A stretch of 16,620 nucleotides of DNA from CAUSWF01 sp963535465 (GCA_963535465.1 CAUSWF010000014.1:1-16620); one strand, 5' to 3'; positions 1 through 8,766 are shown, counted from the stretch's first letter. Notes: generated by a model from the sequence alone, not told the origin. Made by a program: numbers and translations.

Positions 1-595
1 TCATATGTATAATTTCCTCTTTTGTATATCCTAAAGATATAAAAAGTTTAAACTTATTTTTAATTACTTCTTCTTGAAACCCAGTTAGTGGAAAACCTCG
101 TTTAATAAGTCTTAAAACTTCTTTCCTCTTATATCCAAAATCGATCATAAAATTAATTTTACTATTTAAAGACTCACTACTACCACTTATTAAAGAAGGC
201 ATTTTATAAGTAAGTTTTAAAATTTCGCAATAACTAAAACCTAATTCTACCAAATAATCCAACTTAGCTTTAATACTTATAATATTATAGCCAAAAAGAG
301 CTGGAATCATTCTACACATCTTAATTACTTGTTTTTTTGTATAACCTAATTTAATCAAATCATCAATCTTTTTTTCTAAATTTAAAGTACTATAACTAAA
401 TAGTGCAGGGCATAAAATTACCATCTTTTTTATCTCTTCTTTGGTATAATATTTATTTAAAAAATTATAAACATCGATGATATTATTATATAACTTCTCT
501 TCTCTCATCCTATAAATAACATATGCATTTAATATCCTTTCAATATCTACATCTAAATAACCCAACTCTTTTAATAATAAATATGATTTTTTCAT
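1..595 (-). CDS. mTERF-like helical repeat protein (partial, C-terminus off the left edge)
   Basis: An open frame of 198 codons starts at ATG 593-595 and runs off the left edge without a stop. The protein is a tandem helical repeat. The motif (L/F)-G-(Y/F)-(T/S)-x-x-(E/Q)-(I/V)-x-K-M, followed by a proline and then a second amphipathic stretch ending K-(I/L)-x-x-L, recurs with Y/F at residues 50, 85, 120, 155 and 190, an exact 35-residue period. An earlier degenerate unit sits near residue 13. Such 30-40-residue LGY...P...K repeats are typical of the mTERF family, which in mitochondria and chloroplasts binds nucleic acid and acts in transcription termination, replication or ribosome assembly. 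A nucleic-acid-binding role here is inference from the family. No signal peptide or membrane segment is seen. A promoter with near-consensus boxes precedes it, and a G-rich TGGGGGT lies about 9 bases before the ATG. Other helical-repeat families cannot be excluded, but period and motif favour mTERF. Confidence 0.75.
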   Translation of the reverse strand, partial: MKKSYLLLKELGYLDVDIERILNAYVIYRMREEKLYNNIIDVYNFLNKYYTKEEIKKMVILCPALFSYSTLNLEKKIDDLIKLGYTKKQVIKMCRMIPALFGYNIISIKAKLDYLVELGFSYCEILKLTYKMPSLISGSSESLNSKINFMIDFGYKRKEVLRLIKRGFPLTGFQEEVIKNKFKLFISLGYTKEEIIHM

Positions 596-623
596 TATTT
601 ATAACCCCCATCAAAGTTCTCAT

Positions 624-652
624 ATTATAACACAAAATATATAAAAATGCAA
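624..652 (-). promoter_or_regulatory. Promoter of the mTERF-like gene
   Basis: Minus strand: -35 TTGCAT (647-652), a 17-base spacer and -10 TATAAT (624-629), the latter in an extended TGTTATAAT form. The predicted start near 617 gives a leader of about 22 bases. The -35 box overlaps the terminator of the gene upstream, so termination and re-initiation are fitted into about 50 bases. Confidence 0.75.
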
Positions 653-680
653 AAGAGCATTATTTCTAATACTCTTTTAT
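645..680 (-). terminator. Intrinsic terminator of the three-gene unknown cluster
   Basis: On the minus strand a 12-bp stem (651-662 with 667-678, one G-T pair) closes a GAAA tetraloop and is followed by TTTTGCATTTTT. The stem begins inside the stop codon of the 318-aa gene. Confidence 0.85.
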
Positions 681-1633
681 TTATGATAATCATTTGATTT
701 ATTACCTATTATTACAACTTCTCCATCTATTTCTTTAGCATTATCCAAAGTATAAAATTTTTCTATAAAACTTTTTCTAGCTAAATCACTATCTTTATAA
801 TAAACTTTCATATAATCATTGTCACTATTATAGAAAAAATTTCCTAATGATTTTTTATCTTCACTATAATAACTTTTAACATTTTTTAATCTACTAACCT
901 TAATTAATGGCGTATAATTATTAGATACTAATAAATTATTTCTAAGCAGAACTGAATATATTGATTTATCTAGAATTTCAGAATTATTTTTCCCTTTTCT
1001 TAAATAATCATATATAGCTTTAGCATCGATCAAACTATCAATTACATCATCTAAATAATTTTCTCTATTACTAAAATAACATCTATTAGAAACTTCATAT
1101 AAAAATGGTAACTCTAAATTATTTTCAAAATATTCTGGATGTTTACCAGATAACTTAGTAATTAATTTTAATAATCTAGGAAAATTAATACTATCTGTAG
1201 AAATACTAACTCCTTTAATTAAATCATCTGTTCCAGTGTCATATTTTATCTTTAATGGTAACTTATTTACTAAAGAAGCATTAAGTACCGAACCAACTAT
1301 CGAATATAGATAAGAACTATTAGGATATATATTAATAAAATAAGTAGAACTAACAAGTGAATTAGTAATTAAAGAAGTACTTTTATCTTTTTTTAGAACT
1401 TCTAATTTACCACTATATTCACTCATATATTTATCAATATATTTATCTAACATTTCTTGATAAACTTCCATATTTTTTAAAGTAATATCTGGTTTAAATT
1501 GATTTAATATACTTTCGGCATTATCACCTTTCTTAATATCTAAAACCGTCTTACTTAAAAGTCCTAAATTATTTATCTCTTTAGCATTATTGTTAATAGC
1601 ATTATGCATCATTCCTATATCAAAAAATTCCAT
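677..1633 (-). CDS. Hypothetical protein, 318 aa (third gene of an unknown cluster)
   Basis: I do not recognise the family. The frame can be extended to a GTG at 1640-1642, but ATG 1631-1633 is preferred because AGGTGA sits 5 bases before it; the GTG lies inside that ribosome site. The protein is predicted soluble, with no signal peptide or clear membrane segment. It begins MEFFDIGMMHNA, then has a mixed helical region and a Ser/Asn/Tyr-rich central part around residues 80-130. It is rich in Asn, Lys, Ser, Asp and Tyr, as A+T-rich genomes produce. The GTG codon abuts the stop of the 165-aa gene directly, so the three genes 2137-4122, 1643-2140 and 677-1633 form one tight transcription unit ending in the terminator at 651-678. 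Co-translation suggests a shared role, which the sequence does not reveal. Confidence 0.85.
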   Translation of the reverse strand: MEFFDIGMMHNAINNNAKEINNLGLLSKTVLDIKKGDNAESILNQFKPDITLKNMEVYQEMLDKYIDKYMSEYSGKLEVLKKDKSTSLITNSLVSSTYFINIYPNSSYLYSIVGSVLNASLVNKLPLKIKYDTGTDDLIKGVSISTDSINFPRLLKLITKLSGKHPEYFENNLELPFLYEVSNRCYFSNRENYLDDVIDSLIDAKAIYDYLRKGKNNSEILDKSIYSVLLRNNLLVSNNYTPLIKVSRLKNVKSYYSEDKKSLGNFFYNSDNDYMKVYYKDSDLARKSFIEKFYTLDNAKEIDGEVVIIGNKSNDYHK

Positions 1634-1642
1634 ATACTTCAC

Positions 1643-2140
1643 CTACTTTATATTAATATTTTCAACTAAATCATTTGACTTATTTATCGCATTAATTATT
1701 CCATTATAGAAGTCTCCTTCTATATCAGCTATATGTTCTCCATCTATCATCTTTTGATTATCACTTATAGTAACACTAGTTTTTTCAACATGTATTTTTT
1801 TATAGCCTTCTAAATGTCCAACTAAACTTAATATTTTATCTGCTAACTCATTCTCTATATACCTAATAGGAAGAATTAATACAGCCTCTGCATCATTAAC
1901 ATTATGACTATTATTAGCTAAATTATAGATAATCGCAATATCTTTAAAATAAGCTAAATATCTACCAGCATCATATACATCAGTTCTACTAGTTAATCTA
2001 TCAAATCTGCAATCATCTTTATAATGTTCATTTATATAGTTAAGTAAACAATCTATATGATTAACAGAATCATTATCAATATCACCATATGCGTGAGCAG
2101 AACAATTATTTATAAATAACACTTTGTAATTACTTCTCAT
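1643..2140 (-). CDS. Hypothetical protein, 165 aa (second gene of an unknown cluster)
   Basis: Not recognised. Its ATG overlaps the stop of the 661-aa gene by four bases (ATGA, 2137-2140) and there is no close Shine-Dalgarno sequence, so translation is probably coupled to the upstream gene. The N-terminus reads as a hydrophobic beta-strand followed by a helix (KVLFINNCSAHAYGD), and a second strand and turn occur at FKDIAIIYNLANNS. This looks like an alternating alpha/beta fold, with a charged C-terminal half. No signal peptide or membrane segment is seen. It has a loose layout similarity (strand, small-residue loop, hydrophobic strand ending in Pro) to the 155-aa protein at 12687-13154. I cannot show that they are homologous. 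Confidence 0.85.
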   Translation of the reverse strand: MRSNYKVLFINNCSAHAYGDIDNDSVNHIDCLLNYINEHYKDDCRFDRLTSRTDVYDAGRYLAYFKDIAIIYNLANNSHNVNDAEAVLILPIRYIENELADKILSLVGHLEGYKKIHVEKTSVTISDNQKMIDGEHIADIEGDFYNGIINAINKSNDLVENINIK

Positions 2141-4122
2141 ATTATATAACTTTCTTCCTTATCCTTTTCTTCTACTTTTGCCATATCTAACAAATCATAT
2201 AATCTAGTATTTGCCTCAAATACTAATTCTCTTGCATCATTATAATCTTTTATATTAATAATTGTACCTATCAAATTAGGTAAATATAATCCATTAGGAA
2301 CTGATATAGTACCATTCTTTATAGCATTAATAATATGAACATATTTATTATCCTTACTAGGAGAATTATCTGTAATAACAATATTATCTAATTTATCATA
2401 TTTAGAAGCCACAGCATACATCAAAACTAAATTAACTAAAGAATCTTCTGTAGTATCTATAAACTTATGACATAAAACATATGAACATATTATTTCATCT
2501 AATTTATTAAGCTGATTATAACAATCTAACATATAAAAATTATCATCTATCTTACTAATAATATAATCTACTGGTACATTAATATAATTTAATACAATAT
2601 TAAATGCCTTAGCATATTTATTAATACTTCCATCTACTTTACCATTTATTATTCTAAGAGTCTCTTCCTGTATATATTGAGAAGTATCTCTATTTAAACT
2701 AGCATCAGATAAACTATATCTAGAATCTATCAATCCAGTCTTTGCCACATACTCAGATATATTATCTTTACCCATCTTATCTTCACTAAATATATGTCTA
2801 GAATCTATCGCAATAACCTTATCAGATAAATATTTAACTAATTCATCTTTATTACTAATATTCTTTTTATCACTAACCTCAAATAATATATTTTCACTTC
2901 TCTTATGTACTAAAACTGGAAATAATAATTTACCATTATATCTCATAGAACCATAACTTTTTATAGTATTAATTATTTTATCTAACGAATTAATCTTAAT
3001 CATAAATCTATAATTATTACCACTAAATAATATATTATCTTTATCTACTATTTTATAAGTATTATTACTAAAATCATTTACTAATATTTTAACTAAATTC
3101 TTAATTCCTTTTAAAGAACCTGAACCTATAAATAAACTCTTATTAAATTCTTCATTACTATTAAATATTTCTTTTAAACTAATAAGTTTATTACTCTTAT
3201 CATAAAAACTAACTTCTTTTAAAATATCTCTAATATTATCATAATCATAATCATTTATAGAATTTATAATTCTACTATTTAATTTAAAATATCCTGCAAT
3301 ATAACTTATATCTTTATAACTATTCTTACAATCATATTTATTAATAAAGCCTGCTATTATTTCTTTATTATTAGTAACATCATATATTTTATTTAATATA
3401 TCTAATTGATAATTATTTTCTTCTTCTACTATGTTATTAGAACTATTATTAAATATATCTAATTCTACATTATCATCTACAATATCAATTCCTGTATTAA
3501 AATGTATATCTATATTATCTATAATACCCATATCAATTAATATAGGAACTATTTTTTTTAAATCATTTAAATCTCTATATTTATTATTACTAATACCTAA
3601 ACTTAGTATTATCACTAAAACAATTAAATTAACTAACTTATCAAGTATATTCTTACTATTAGAAGAATTTTTATAGATATAATCAAACATCCTCTTATTA
3701 ATTCTTCTAATTATATTAAAACTACTAACACCATCTATATCATTAAGTACTAACTCTAACTTATTATTACTGATTAAATAATCAGTATTATTATACTTAA
3801 TTGTGATATTTTTAGCTTCAGATAAGAACTCCTCTATATTACTATTATCATATCCTAAATCTATCATAGCTGATAATACTTCTTGACTACTATCATTATC
3901 TATTTTTATTACTTCTATATATTTATTATTATTAATATTACTATCAAATACATATAATTTATTATTAATAACTTTAAACTTATATTTATTTTCAGTATCT
4001 ATAATTAATTGATCTAACTTATTAATAACTTGATCAGATAAATTTTCACTATAAAAATATACTAATTCTGGATAGTATTTTAATATATACTTAATAAATT
4101 TAGAATCTTTATTAATCTCCAT
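2137..4122 (-). CDS. Hypothetical protein, 661 aa (first gene of an unknown cluster)
   Basis: No family recognised for the whole protein. ATG 4120-4122 follows AGGAGTG (4128-4134) by five bases. The first 160 residues are charged and helical. One hydrophobic segment at about 162-177 (LVNLIVLVIILSLGIS) could be a membrane helix or a buried core helix. A very Asn/Asp/Ile-rich stretch spans about 200-330. Residues about 486-535 faintly resemble a transglutaminase-like core (KYAKAFNIVLNYINVP, then IDDNFYMLDCYN), but the position where the catalytic Cys would sit is not Cys, so enzymatic activity is not supported. It leads a unit with the 165-aa and 318-aa genes. Asparagine content is extreme even for this window, suggesting weakly constrained or fast-evolving sequence. 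Confidence 0.85.
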   Translation of the reverse strand: MEINKDSKFIKYILKYYPELVYFYSENLSDQVINKLDQLIIDTENKYKFKVINNKLYVFDSNINNNKYIEVIKIDNDSSQEVLSAMIDLGYDNSNIEEFLSEAKNITIKYNNTDYLISNNKLELVLNDIDGVSSFNIIRRINKRMFDYIYKNSSNSKNILDKLVNLIVLVIILSLGISNNKYRDLNDLKKIVPILIDMGIIDNIDIHFNTGIDIVDDNVELDIFNNSSNNIVEEENNYQLDILNKIYDVTNNKEIIAGFINKYDCKNSYKDISYIAGYFKLNSRIINSINDYDYDNIRDILKEVSFYDKSNKLISLKEIFNSNEEFNKSLFIGSGSLKGIKNLVKILVNDFSNNTYKIVDKDNILFSGNNYRFMIKINSLDKIINTIKSYGSMRYNGKLLFPVLVHKRSENILFEVSDKKNISNKDELVKYLSDKVIAIDSRHIFSEDKMGKDNISEYVAKTGLIDSRYSLSDASLNRDTSQYIQEETLRIINGKVDGSINKYAKAFNIVLNYINVPVDYIISKIDDNFYMLDCYNQLNKLDEIICSYVLCHKFIDTTEDSLVNLVLMYAVASKYDKLDNIVITDNSPSKDNKYVHIINAIKNGTISVPNGLYLPNLIGTIINIKDYNDARELVFEANTRLYDLLDMAKVEEKDKEESYII

Positions 4123-4146
4123 AGATACACTCCTATTCTATTTAAC

Positions 4147-4152
4147 ATTATA
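4147..4152 (-). promoter_or_regulatory. Extended -10 promoter of the unknown three-gene cluster
   Basis: Minus-strand TGTTATAAT. The predicted start near 4140 gives a leader of about 18 bases carrying AGGAGTG. No good -35 lies at 17 bases; TTGTTA at 19 bases is the nearest candidate. Confidence 0.65.
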
Positions 4153-4175
4153 ACATATTTTATTATTTTTATAAC

Positions 4176-4196
4176 AAAAAAGAGGTATAAACCTCT
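4176..4196 (-). terminator. Intrinsic terminator of the amino-acid ABC transporter operon
   Basis: On the minus strand AGAGGT-TTAT-ACCTCT is followed by TTTTTTG (stem 4181-4186 with 4191-4196). It begins two bases beyond the ATPase stop codon. Confidence 0.85.
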
Positions 4197-4197
4197 A

Positions 4198-4926
4198 TTA
4201 TTTTTGAATTAATGTTTTACTGATAAACTCTTGTAATCTTTTATCTTTAGGATTATTAAATATATGATCACTACTTCCTTCTTCGACAACTACTCCTTTA
4301 TCAATAAATACTACTTTATTACAAAAATTTTTAATAAAATTCATTTCATGAGAAACAATTACCATAGTCATACCTAAATCAGCAACTCTTCCCATCATAT
4401 CAGTTACTTCTCCTATCATCTCAGGATCAAGTGCACTAGTAGGTTCATCAAATAACATTATTTTAGGATTCATAAGTAACGCTCTAATTATTGCAACTCT
4501 TTGCTTTTGCCCTCCGCTAATCTTACTAGGATACATATCACGAATACTATATAAATCTACTTCTTTAAGTAGTTTATCTGCTTTCTTTATTGCTACATCT
4601 CTAGTCATAATTTTATTTAAACAAGGAGCAAGTATTATATTTTCTAATACACTCATATTATTAAATAGATTAAATGATTGAAATACCATACCAATATTTT
4701 TTCTAACTTCTACTAAATCATCTTCTAAATCTAATTTATTATCATTAAAAATAATTTCACCACTATCAGGTACTTCAAGTAAATTAAGACATCTAAGTAA
4801 TGTAGACTTCCCACAACCACTAGGTCCAATTATTCCTACCCTATCTCCTTCATTTATTTCTAAATTAATTCCTTTTAATACTTCTCTCTTATCAAAACTC
4901 TTTTTTAAATTTTTAATACTTAGCAT
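4198..4926 (-). CDS. Polar amino-acid ABC transporter, ATP-binding protein (GlnQ/ArtM type)
   Basis: This is the cytoplasmic ATPase of an amino-acid importer, powering uptake with the fused permease encoded just upstream. In 242 aa it has a complete set of motifs: Walker A GPSGCGKST (34-42), Q-loop Gln83 in VFQSFNLF, signature ISGGQKQR (136-143; Ile in place of the usual Leu is common), Walker B IMLFDE (156-161), D-loop SALD and switch His193 in VSHEM. Length and motifs match the GlnQ/HisP/ArtP class of polar amino-acid ATPases. Its ATG overlaps the end of the permease gene by 14 bases and is preceded by GAGGTGA, so the two are translated together in near 1:1 stoichiometry. The substrate cannot be read from the ATPase. 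Arginine or a related amino acid is suggested only by the neighbouring arginine deiminase operon. Confidence 0.95.
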   Translation of the reverse strand: MLSIKNLKKSFDKREVLKGINLEINEGDRVGIIGPSGCGKSTLLRCLNLLEVPDSGEIIFNDNKLDLEDDLVEVRKNIGMVFQSFNLFNNMSVLENIILAPCLNKIMTRDVAIKKADKLLKEVDLYSIRDMYPSKISGGQKQRVAIIRALLMNPKIMLFDEPTSALDPEMIGEVTDMMGRVADLGMTMVIVSHEMNFIKNFCNKVVFIDKGVVVEEGSSDHIFNNPKDKRLQEFISKTLIQK

Positions 4927-6328
4927 TTAACTTCACCTCTAATTTAGATACTATTTTACTTAATACACTAGTTATTAATAAGTATATTAAGGCAATGATT
5001 ATTAATGGGAAGAAATAATCATATGTACGAGAAGCAATAATATCACTCGCTTTAGTTAATTCAACTATTCCAATATATGCACCAACAGATGTTTCTTTAA
5101 CAAGTGTAATAAACTCATTTCCTAAAGAAGGTAGTGCATTTTTCATACCTTGTGGAATAACAATATATCTCATTATCTGAAAATAATTAAGAGATAATGC
5201 ACTTCCTGCTTCTATTTGTCCCTTATCTACACTAGCTAAACCACCTCTAATAATTTCAGCTACATATGCAGATGAATTAATACCAAATGATATAATACCA
5301 ACTAATAATATATTCGTATTACTACTAGCAAATACCACATAATAAAGTATCATTAATTGTAGTATCGAAGGAGTACCTCTAATAATAGAAACATATAACT
5401 TAGATATAAAGTTAAGTATTTTTAATTTACCAGTCATATCATGATAATTTCTAATTAAAGCAATTAATAATCCAAATATAATACCAATCACTAATGCTCC
5501 TATCGCAATAAGTAATGTATTAGTAATACCAGTAAGTATAAACTTATATCTAGAATCTTTAATTAAAGTCTGATAAATCTTTCCATATATTCCACTATAA
5601 TTCTTATCCTCTATTCCCATATGTTTTAATAAAAGACTATCTATCTTACCTTCTTTTTTTAATCTCTTGATAGTTTTATTAATTGACTCTAGTAACTCTT
5701 TATTATTTTTATTAACAACCATTCCATAATAATCAGTAACAACAGCATCTTTTAATATTTTCATATCTTTAGTAATTAATTTAGACGCAGGTAATTCATC
5801 CATTACAACAGCATCCACTTTACCTACTTTCAAATCTTCTATTGCCGCTAAAAACTTTTTTTCACGAATTAATACTACTTTATTACTATAGTTTTCTGAT
5901 AAATATGAATCAGCAGTAGTACCAAGTTGAACAGCAACTTTACCTGATAAATTAGAAGGTCCAGTAATATTAGAATTTTTCTTAACAACAATTACTTGAC
6001 GAGACTCTGCATAATTTATTGTAAAATCTACTTCTTTTGCTCTTTCTTCGGTATAACTAATACCAGCTGCGCCAAAATCACTCTTACCGGTCTTAACTTC
6101 ACTAATAATTGAATCAAAAGCAACATCTTTTACTACTAATTTCTTACCTAAATCTTTAGCAATTTCTCTACCTATACTAATATCAACACCAACTATCTCT
6201 CCTCCACTATAATACTCATATGGTGCAAATCCAGCTTCTGTTACTAGTACTAATTTACCTCTATTTTTGTTACAACCAGTAACAAATAATATTAATAAAA
6301 TTAATATAAAATATTTTAAACGTTTCAT
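4913..6328 (-). CDS. Amino-acid ABC transporter: substrate-binding lipoprotein fused to permease
   Basis: A single 471-aa chain both captures the substrate outside the cell and forms the membrane channel. Residues 1-19 form a lipoprotein signal (hydrophobic run, then VTGC with lipidated Cys19). Residues about 26-240 are a family 3 solute-binding domain (SBP_bac_3), including AGISYTEER (88-96), whose Arg is in the position that contacts the ligand carboxylate in this family. Residues about 262-460 are a HisMQ-type permease domain with RGTPSILQL (318-326) and the EAA-type loop EAGSALSLNYFQIMRYIVIP (373-392) that docks the ATPase. This binding-domain/permease fusion is known for GlnP-type importers in Firmicutes. 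It probably works as a homodimer with two copies of the downstream ATPase. Start: ATG 6326-6328 with GAGGTGA five to six bases upstream. The ligand is unproven; arginine, glutamine, histidine or lysine are all possible. Confidence 0.93.
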   Translation of the reverse strand: MKRLKYFILILLILFVTGCNKNRGKLVLVTEAGFAPYEYYSGGEIVGVDISIGREIAKDLGKKLVVKDVAFDSIISEVKTGKSDFGAAGISYTEERAKEVDFTINYAESRQVIVVKKNSNITGPSNLSGKVAVQLGTTADSYLSENYSNKVVLIREKKFLAAIEDLKVGKVDAVVMDELPASKLITKDMKILKDAVVTDYYGMVVNKNNKELLESINKTIKRLKKEGKIDSLLLKHMGIEDKNYSGIYGKIYQTLIKDSRYKFILTGITNTLLIAIGALVIGIIFGLLIALIRNYHDMTGKLKILNFISKLYVSIIRGTPSILQLMILYYVVFASSNTNILLVGIISFGINSSAYVAEIIRGGLASVDKGQIEAGSALSLNYFQIMRYIVIPQGMKNALPSLGNEFITLVKETSVGAYIGIVELTKASDIIASRTYDYFFPLIIIALIYLLITSVLSKIVSKLEVKLNAKY

Positions 6329-6339
6329 ATCATCACCTC

Positions 6340-6351
6340 ATTATAATTATA
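6340..6351 (-). promoter_or_regulatory. Tandem -10 elements of the ABC transporter operon
   Basis: Two adjacent TATAAT hexamers on the minus strand (6346-6351 and 6340-6345). Only the upstream one would leave the GAGGTGA ribosome site intact, giving a leader of about 11 bases. No convincing -35 is present (TTTGTA at 16 bases is the nearest). Confidence 0.6.
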
Positions 6352-6372
6352 CTACAATTTTTAATATTACAA

Positions 6373-6394
6373 AATAAAAAGGACCGAAGTCCTT
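6373..6394 (-). terminator. Intrinsic terminator of the arginine deiminase operon
   Basis: On the minus strand AAGGAC-TTCG-GTCCTT followed by TTTTATTTTG: a six-bp stem (6379-6384 with 6389-6394) closed by a very stable UUCG tetraloop. It lies about 11 bases beyond the carrier's stop codon. Confidence 0.92.
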
Positions 6395-6405
6395 AATAAG
6401 CCATA

Positions 6406-7851
6406 TTATAATACAACTGCAGCAATTGTTAATACTAAGATGTTGACAACAGCTATTGTTAAAACAACCTTTAAAGCCCATTTTAACCAAGTTGTATATT
6501 CAACTTTAGCAAGTGCAAGTCCACCCATGATTGCTCCACAAGTTGGAGTAAATAGGTTAACTAATCCGTTAGCAGCAACCATTTCCATAATTGTTACTTC
6601 AACATTGAAATGTAATCCGTGTGCTAACTTAGCCATAATTGGAGTTGATAATGTAGCAAGTCCTGAACTAGATGGTACTAGTACTGATAATACTACATGT
6701 AATAGATAGTTAAGTGGTGCAAATACTACTGCTGGAACACTCTTTAATGCATTAGCTGCATTATGGATAATATAATTATCAAGTGATGTTTCACTCATTA
6801 ATACTGAAGCTCCACGAGCAAGTGCAATGATTAATACTACACTAATCATATCAGCTGCTCCATTGATGATTCCATCAACGATTCCTTTTTCTCCTAATCC
6901 GTTAATTGCACCAATTATAATTCCCATTAATAAGAACCATAGTGATGCTTCTTGGAAATACCATCCACCAATAGGTGTTCCAGTTAACCAAGATGTATAT
7001 TTATTATCAAATATTGTTACTCCGAAATCAGTCCATGGTATGAATGATACGATCATTACGATAAATGTAATAGCAAATAACCATAAAGTAACTTTTTGTT
7101 TTCCAGTTAACTTAACGTTAGCATCTTTACCTTTATCTCCATAAGCTTCATCCATTGCCTTCTTTTCACCAGCTGAAAGTATAGAACCTTTAGTCTTCAT
7201 AACTTTCTTAGCATAGTTCATAACAAATATTATTGAAATGATTAATGTTGAAAGCCATAAAACAATTCCTAAACCAATGATTGTTCCTTGGTTAATTGTA
7301 ACTCCTTCTGGTAAAGTCTTCTTAGCAGCATCAACTGCAGCTCCAACAGCAAATGGATTAATTGTTGAACCAAGACATCCAGATCCTGCTCCAAGTAATA
7401 CGATTGCAGAAGATACAACTGTATCCATTCCAGCAGCTACCATAGCAGCAGCTAAGATTGCATAGAATCCTACTGTTTCTTCTAACATTCCGTATGTAGA
7501 TCCACCAATTGAGAATAGAGTCATTAGAATTGGTATTAACCATAATTCCTTACCTTTTAATTTCTTAATTAGAACTCTAATTCCATCTTCAATTGAATTT
7601 GTAGAATTTACTATTCTTAAGAATCCTCCTAAGATAAGTACGAATACACAAATATCAATTGCCTCTGTGAATCCTTTGATTGGTGCTAATAATGTTTGTG
7701 ATAATGTAGCACCAACTACTCCACTACCATCAATAAGTGTCTTACCTGCATATTTAGCTGCTGGTAACACATGTGTTAATAATGCTAATAATATGATTAA
7801 TAGCATAATTATTGTGAAAGCACTTAAAGAAAATTTCTTTTTCTTCTCCAT
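6406..7851 (-). CDS. arcD: YfcC-family carrier, probable arginine/ornithine antiporter (ArcD role)
   Basis: A 481-aa polytopic membrane protein with roughly a dozen hydrophobic segments, the first at about residues 12-30. The conserved small-residue loops GGSTYGMLEET (116-126) and GCLGSTINPFAVGAA (158-172), and a second such set near PSSSGLATLSTPIMA, are typical of the YfcC/DcuC-like carrier family, whose members replace classical ArcD in many Firmicute arginine deiminase operons. In that role it would import arginine in exchange for ornithine without direct ATP cost. The antiport function is inferred from operon position, not from a substrate signature. It is the last gene of the operon. The upstream arcC stop is followed by TAA-ATG, and the GGAGGG ribosome site is made of arcC's own last codons, so translation is tightly linked. 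G+C content looks slightly higher than in the flanking unknown genes, as expected for a conserved gene. Confidence 0.88.
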   Translation of the reverse strand: MEKKKKFSLSAFTIIMLLIILLALLTHVLPAAKYAGKTLIDGSGVVGATLSQTLLAPIKGFTEAIDICVFVLILGGFLRIVNSTNSIEDGIRVLIKKLKGKELWLIPILMTLFSIGGSTYGMLEETVGFYAILAAAMVAAGMDTVVSSAIVLLGAGSGCLGSTINPFAVGAAVDAAKKTLPEGVTINQGTIIGLGIVLWLSTLIISIIFVMNYAKKVMKTKGSILSAGEKKAMDEAYGDKGKDANVKLTGKQKVTLWLFAITFIVMIVSFIPWTDFGVTIFDNKYTSWLTGTPIGGWYFQEASLWFLLMGIIIGAINGLGEKGIVDGIINGAADMISVVLIIALARGASVLMSETSLDNYIIHNAANALKSVPAVVFAPLNYLLHVVLSVLVPSSSGLATLSTPIMAKLAHGLHFNVEVTIMEMVAANGLVNLFTPTCGAIMGGLALAKVEYTTWLKWALKVVLTIAVVNILVLTIAAVVL

Positions 7852-7854
7852 TTA

Positions 7855-8766
7855 TTATCCCTCCCTACAAATGGTTGTACCTGTAGTACCATTTAATGCA
7901 TCTCGTGCGGCATCAAGTGAAGTAATTATGGCTTTATTACCACTTTCTTTAACGAAATACATACAAGCTTCAACTTTTGGAAGCATACTACCTTTAGCAA
8001 ATTCACCTTTTTCGATGAATGTATTAGCCTCTTCTAATGTTAACTTAGAAAGATTTATTTGATCAGGTTTATTAAAGTTAATAGCAACTTGCGGAACTGC
8101 AGTTAATATTACTAATAAATCTGCACCAGTATTTAAGGCTAATAATGCACTGGTTCTATCTTTATCGATTACAGCAGCAACTCCTGTATATTGATTATCT
8201 TCTTTTATAACAGGAATTCCTCCTCCACCACATGCTATTACTATTGTATCACTTTTAATTAATTTTTCAATCGTTTCTATCTCAACAATTTTTTTAGGAA
8301 TTGGTGAAGCAATAACTCTTCTCCATCCACGACCAGCGTCTTCCTTAAAAGTAGCACCAGTATCTTTTTCTAATTTCTTAGCTTCTTCTTCAGTATAGAA
8401 AACTCCTATTGGTTTAGTAGGATCATTAAATCCAGGATCAAACTTATCAACTTCAACTTGTGTAATAATAGTTGCTACATCTTTTTTTATACCACGAGTA
8501 GCAAGTTCTCTTTGTATTGCTTGTTGTAAATGATATCCAATATACCCTTGACTCATTGCTCCACATTCAGCAAATGGCATATCAGAAGATACCATATTGT
8601 TATATATCATACCTACTTGAGGACCATTACCATGTGAAACAATAACTTGATTTCCCATTTCTACTAAATCAACTATATTTTTAGAAGTTTCTCTAACTAA
8701 AGATAGTTGCTCACTAGGAGTCTTACCTAAAGCATTTCCTCCTAGTGCAATTACTATCTTACTCAT
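7855..8766 (-). CDS. arcC: Carbamate kinase
   Basis: Transfers phosphate from carbamoyl phosphate to ADP, giving ATP, ammonia and CO2; this is the energy-yielding last step of the arginine deiminase pathway. The 303-aa length fits the family. The amino-acid-kinase fold shows in ALGGNAL (7-13), SHGNGPQVG (44-52), the family-typical MSQGYIGYHLQQA (71-83), the glycine-rich ACGGGGIPV and the nucleotide-site segment DKDRTSALLA. All expected motifs are present, so the enzyme should be active as a cytoplasmic dimer. Its ATG shares one base with the arcB stop (TAATG), which indicates translational coupling. Confidence 0.97.
   Translation of the reverse strand: MSKIVIALGGNALGKTPSEQLSLVRETSKNIVDLVEMGNQVIVSHGNGPQVGMIYNNMVSSDMPFAECGAMSQGYIGYHLQQAIQRELATRGIKKDVATIITQVEVDKFDPGFNDPTKPIGVFYTEEEAKKLEKDTGATFKEDAGRGWRRVIASPIPKKIVEIETIEKLIKSDTIVIACGGGGIPVIKEDNQYTGVAAVIDKDRTSALLALNTGADLLVILTAVPQVAINFNKPDQINLSKLTLEEANTFIEKGEFAKGSMLPKVEACMYFVKESGNKAIITSLDAARDALNGTTGTTICREG

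Noticed and set aside
3431..3676. Plus-strand 81-codon frame opposite the 661-aa gene
   Set aside because: A shadow of an A+T-rich coding region with no ribosome site; its hydrophobicity comes from the complement of Asn/Asp/Lys codons.
6440..8062. Plus-strand and offset frames of 60-130 codons opposite the carrier and carbamate kinase genes
   Set aside because: They lie opposite or within clearly functional conserved genes, lack ribosome sites, and have compositions expected of shadow frames.
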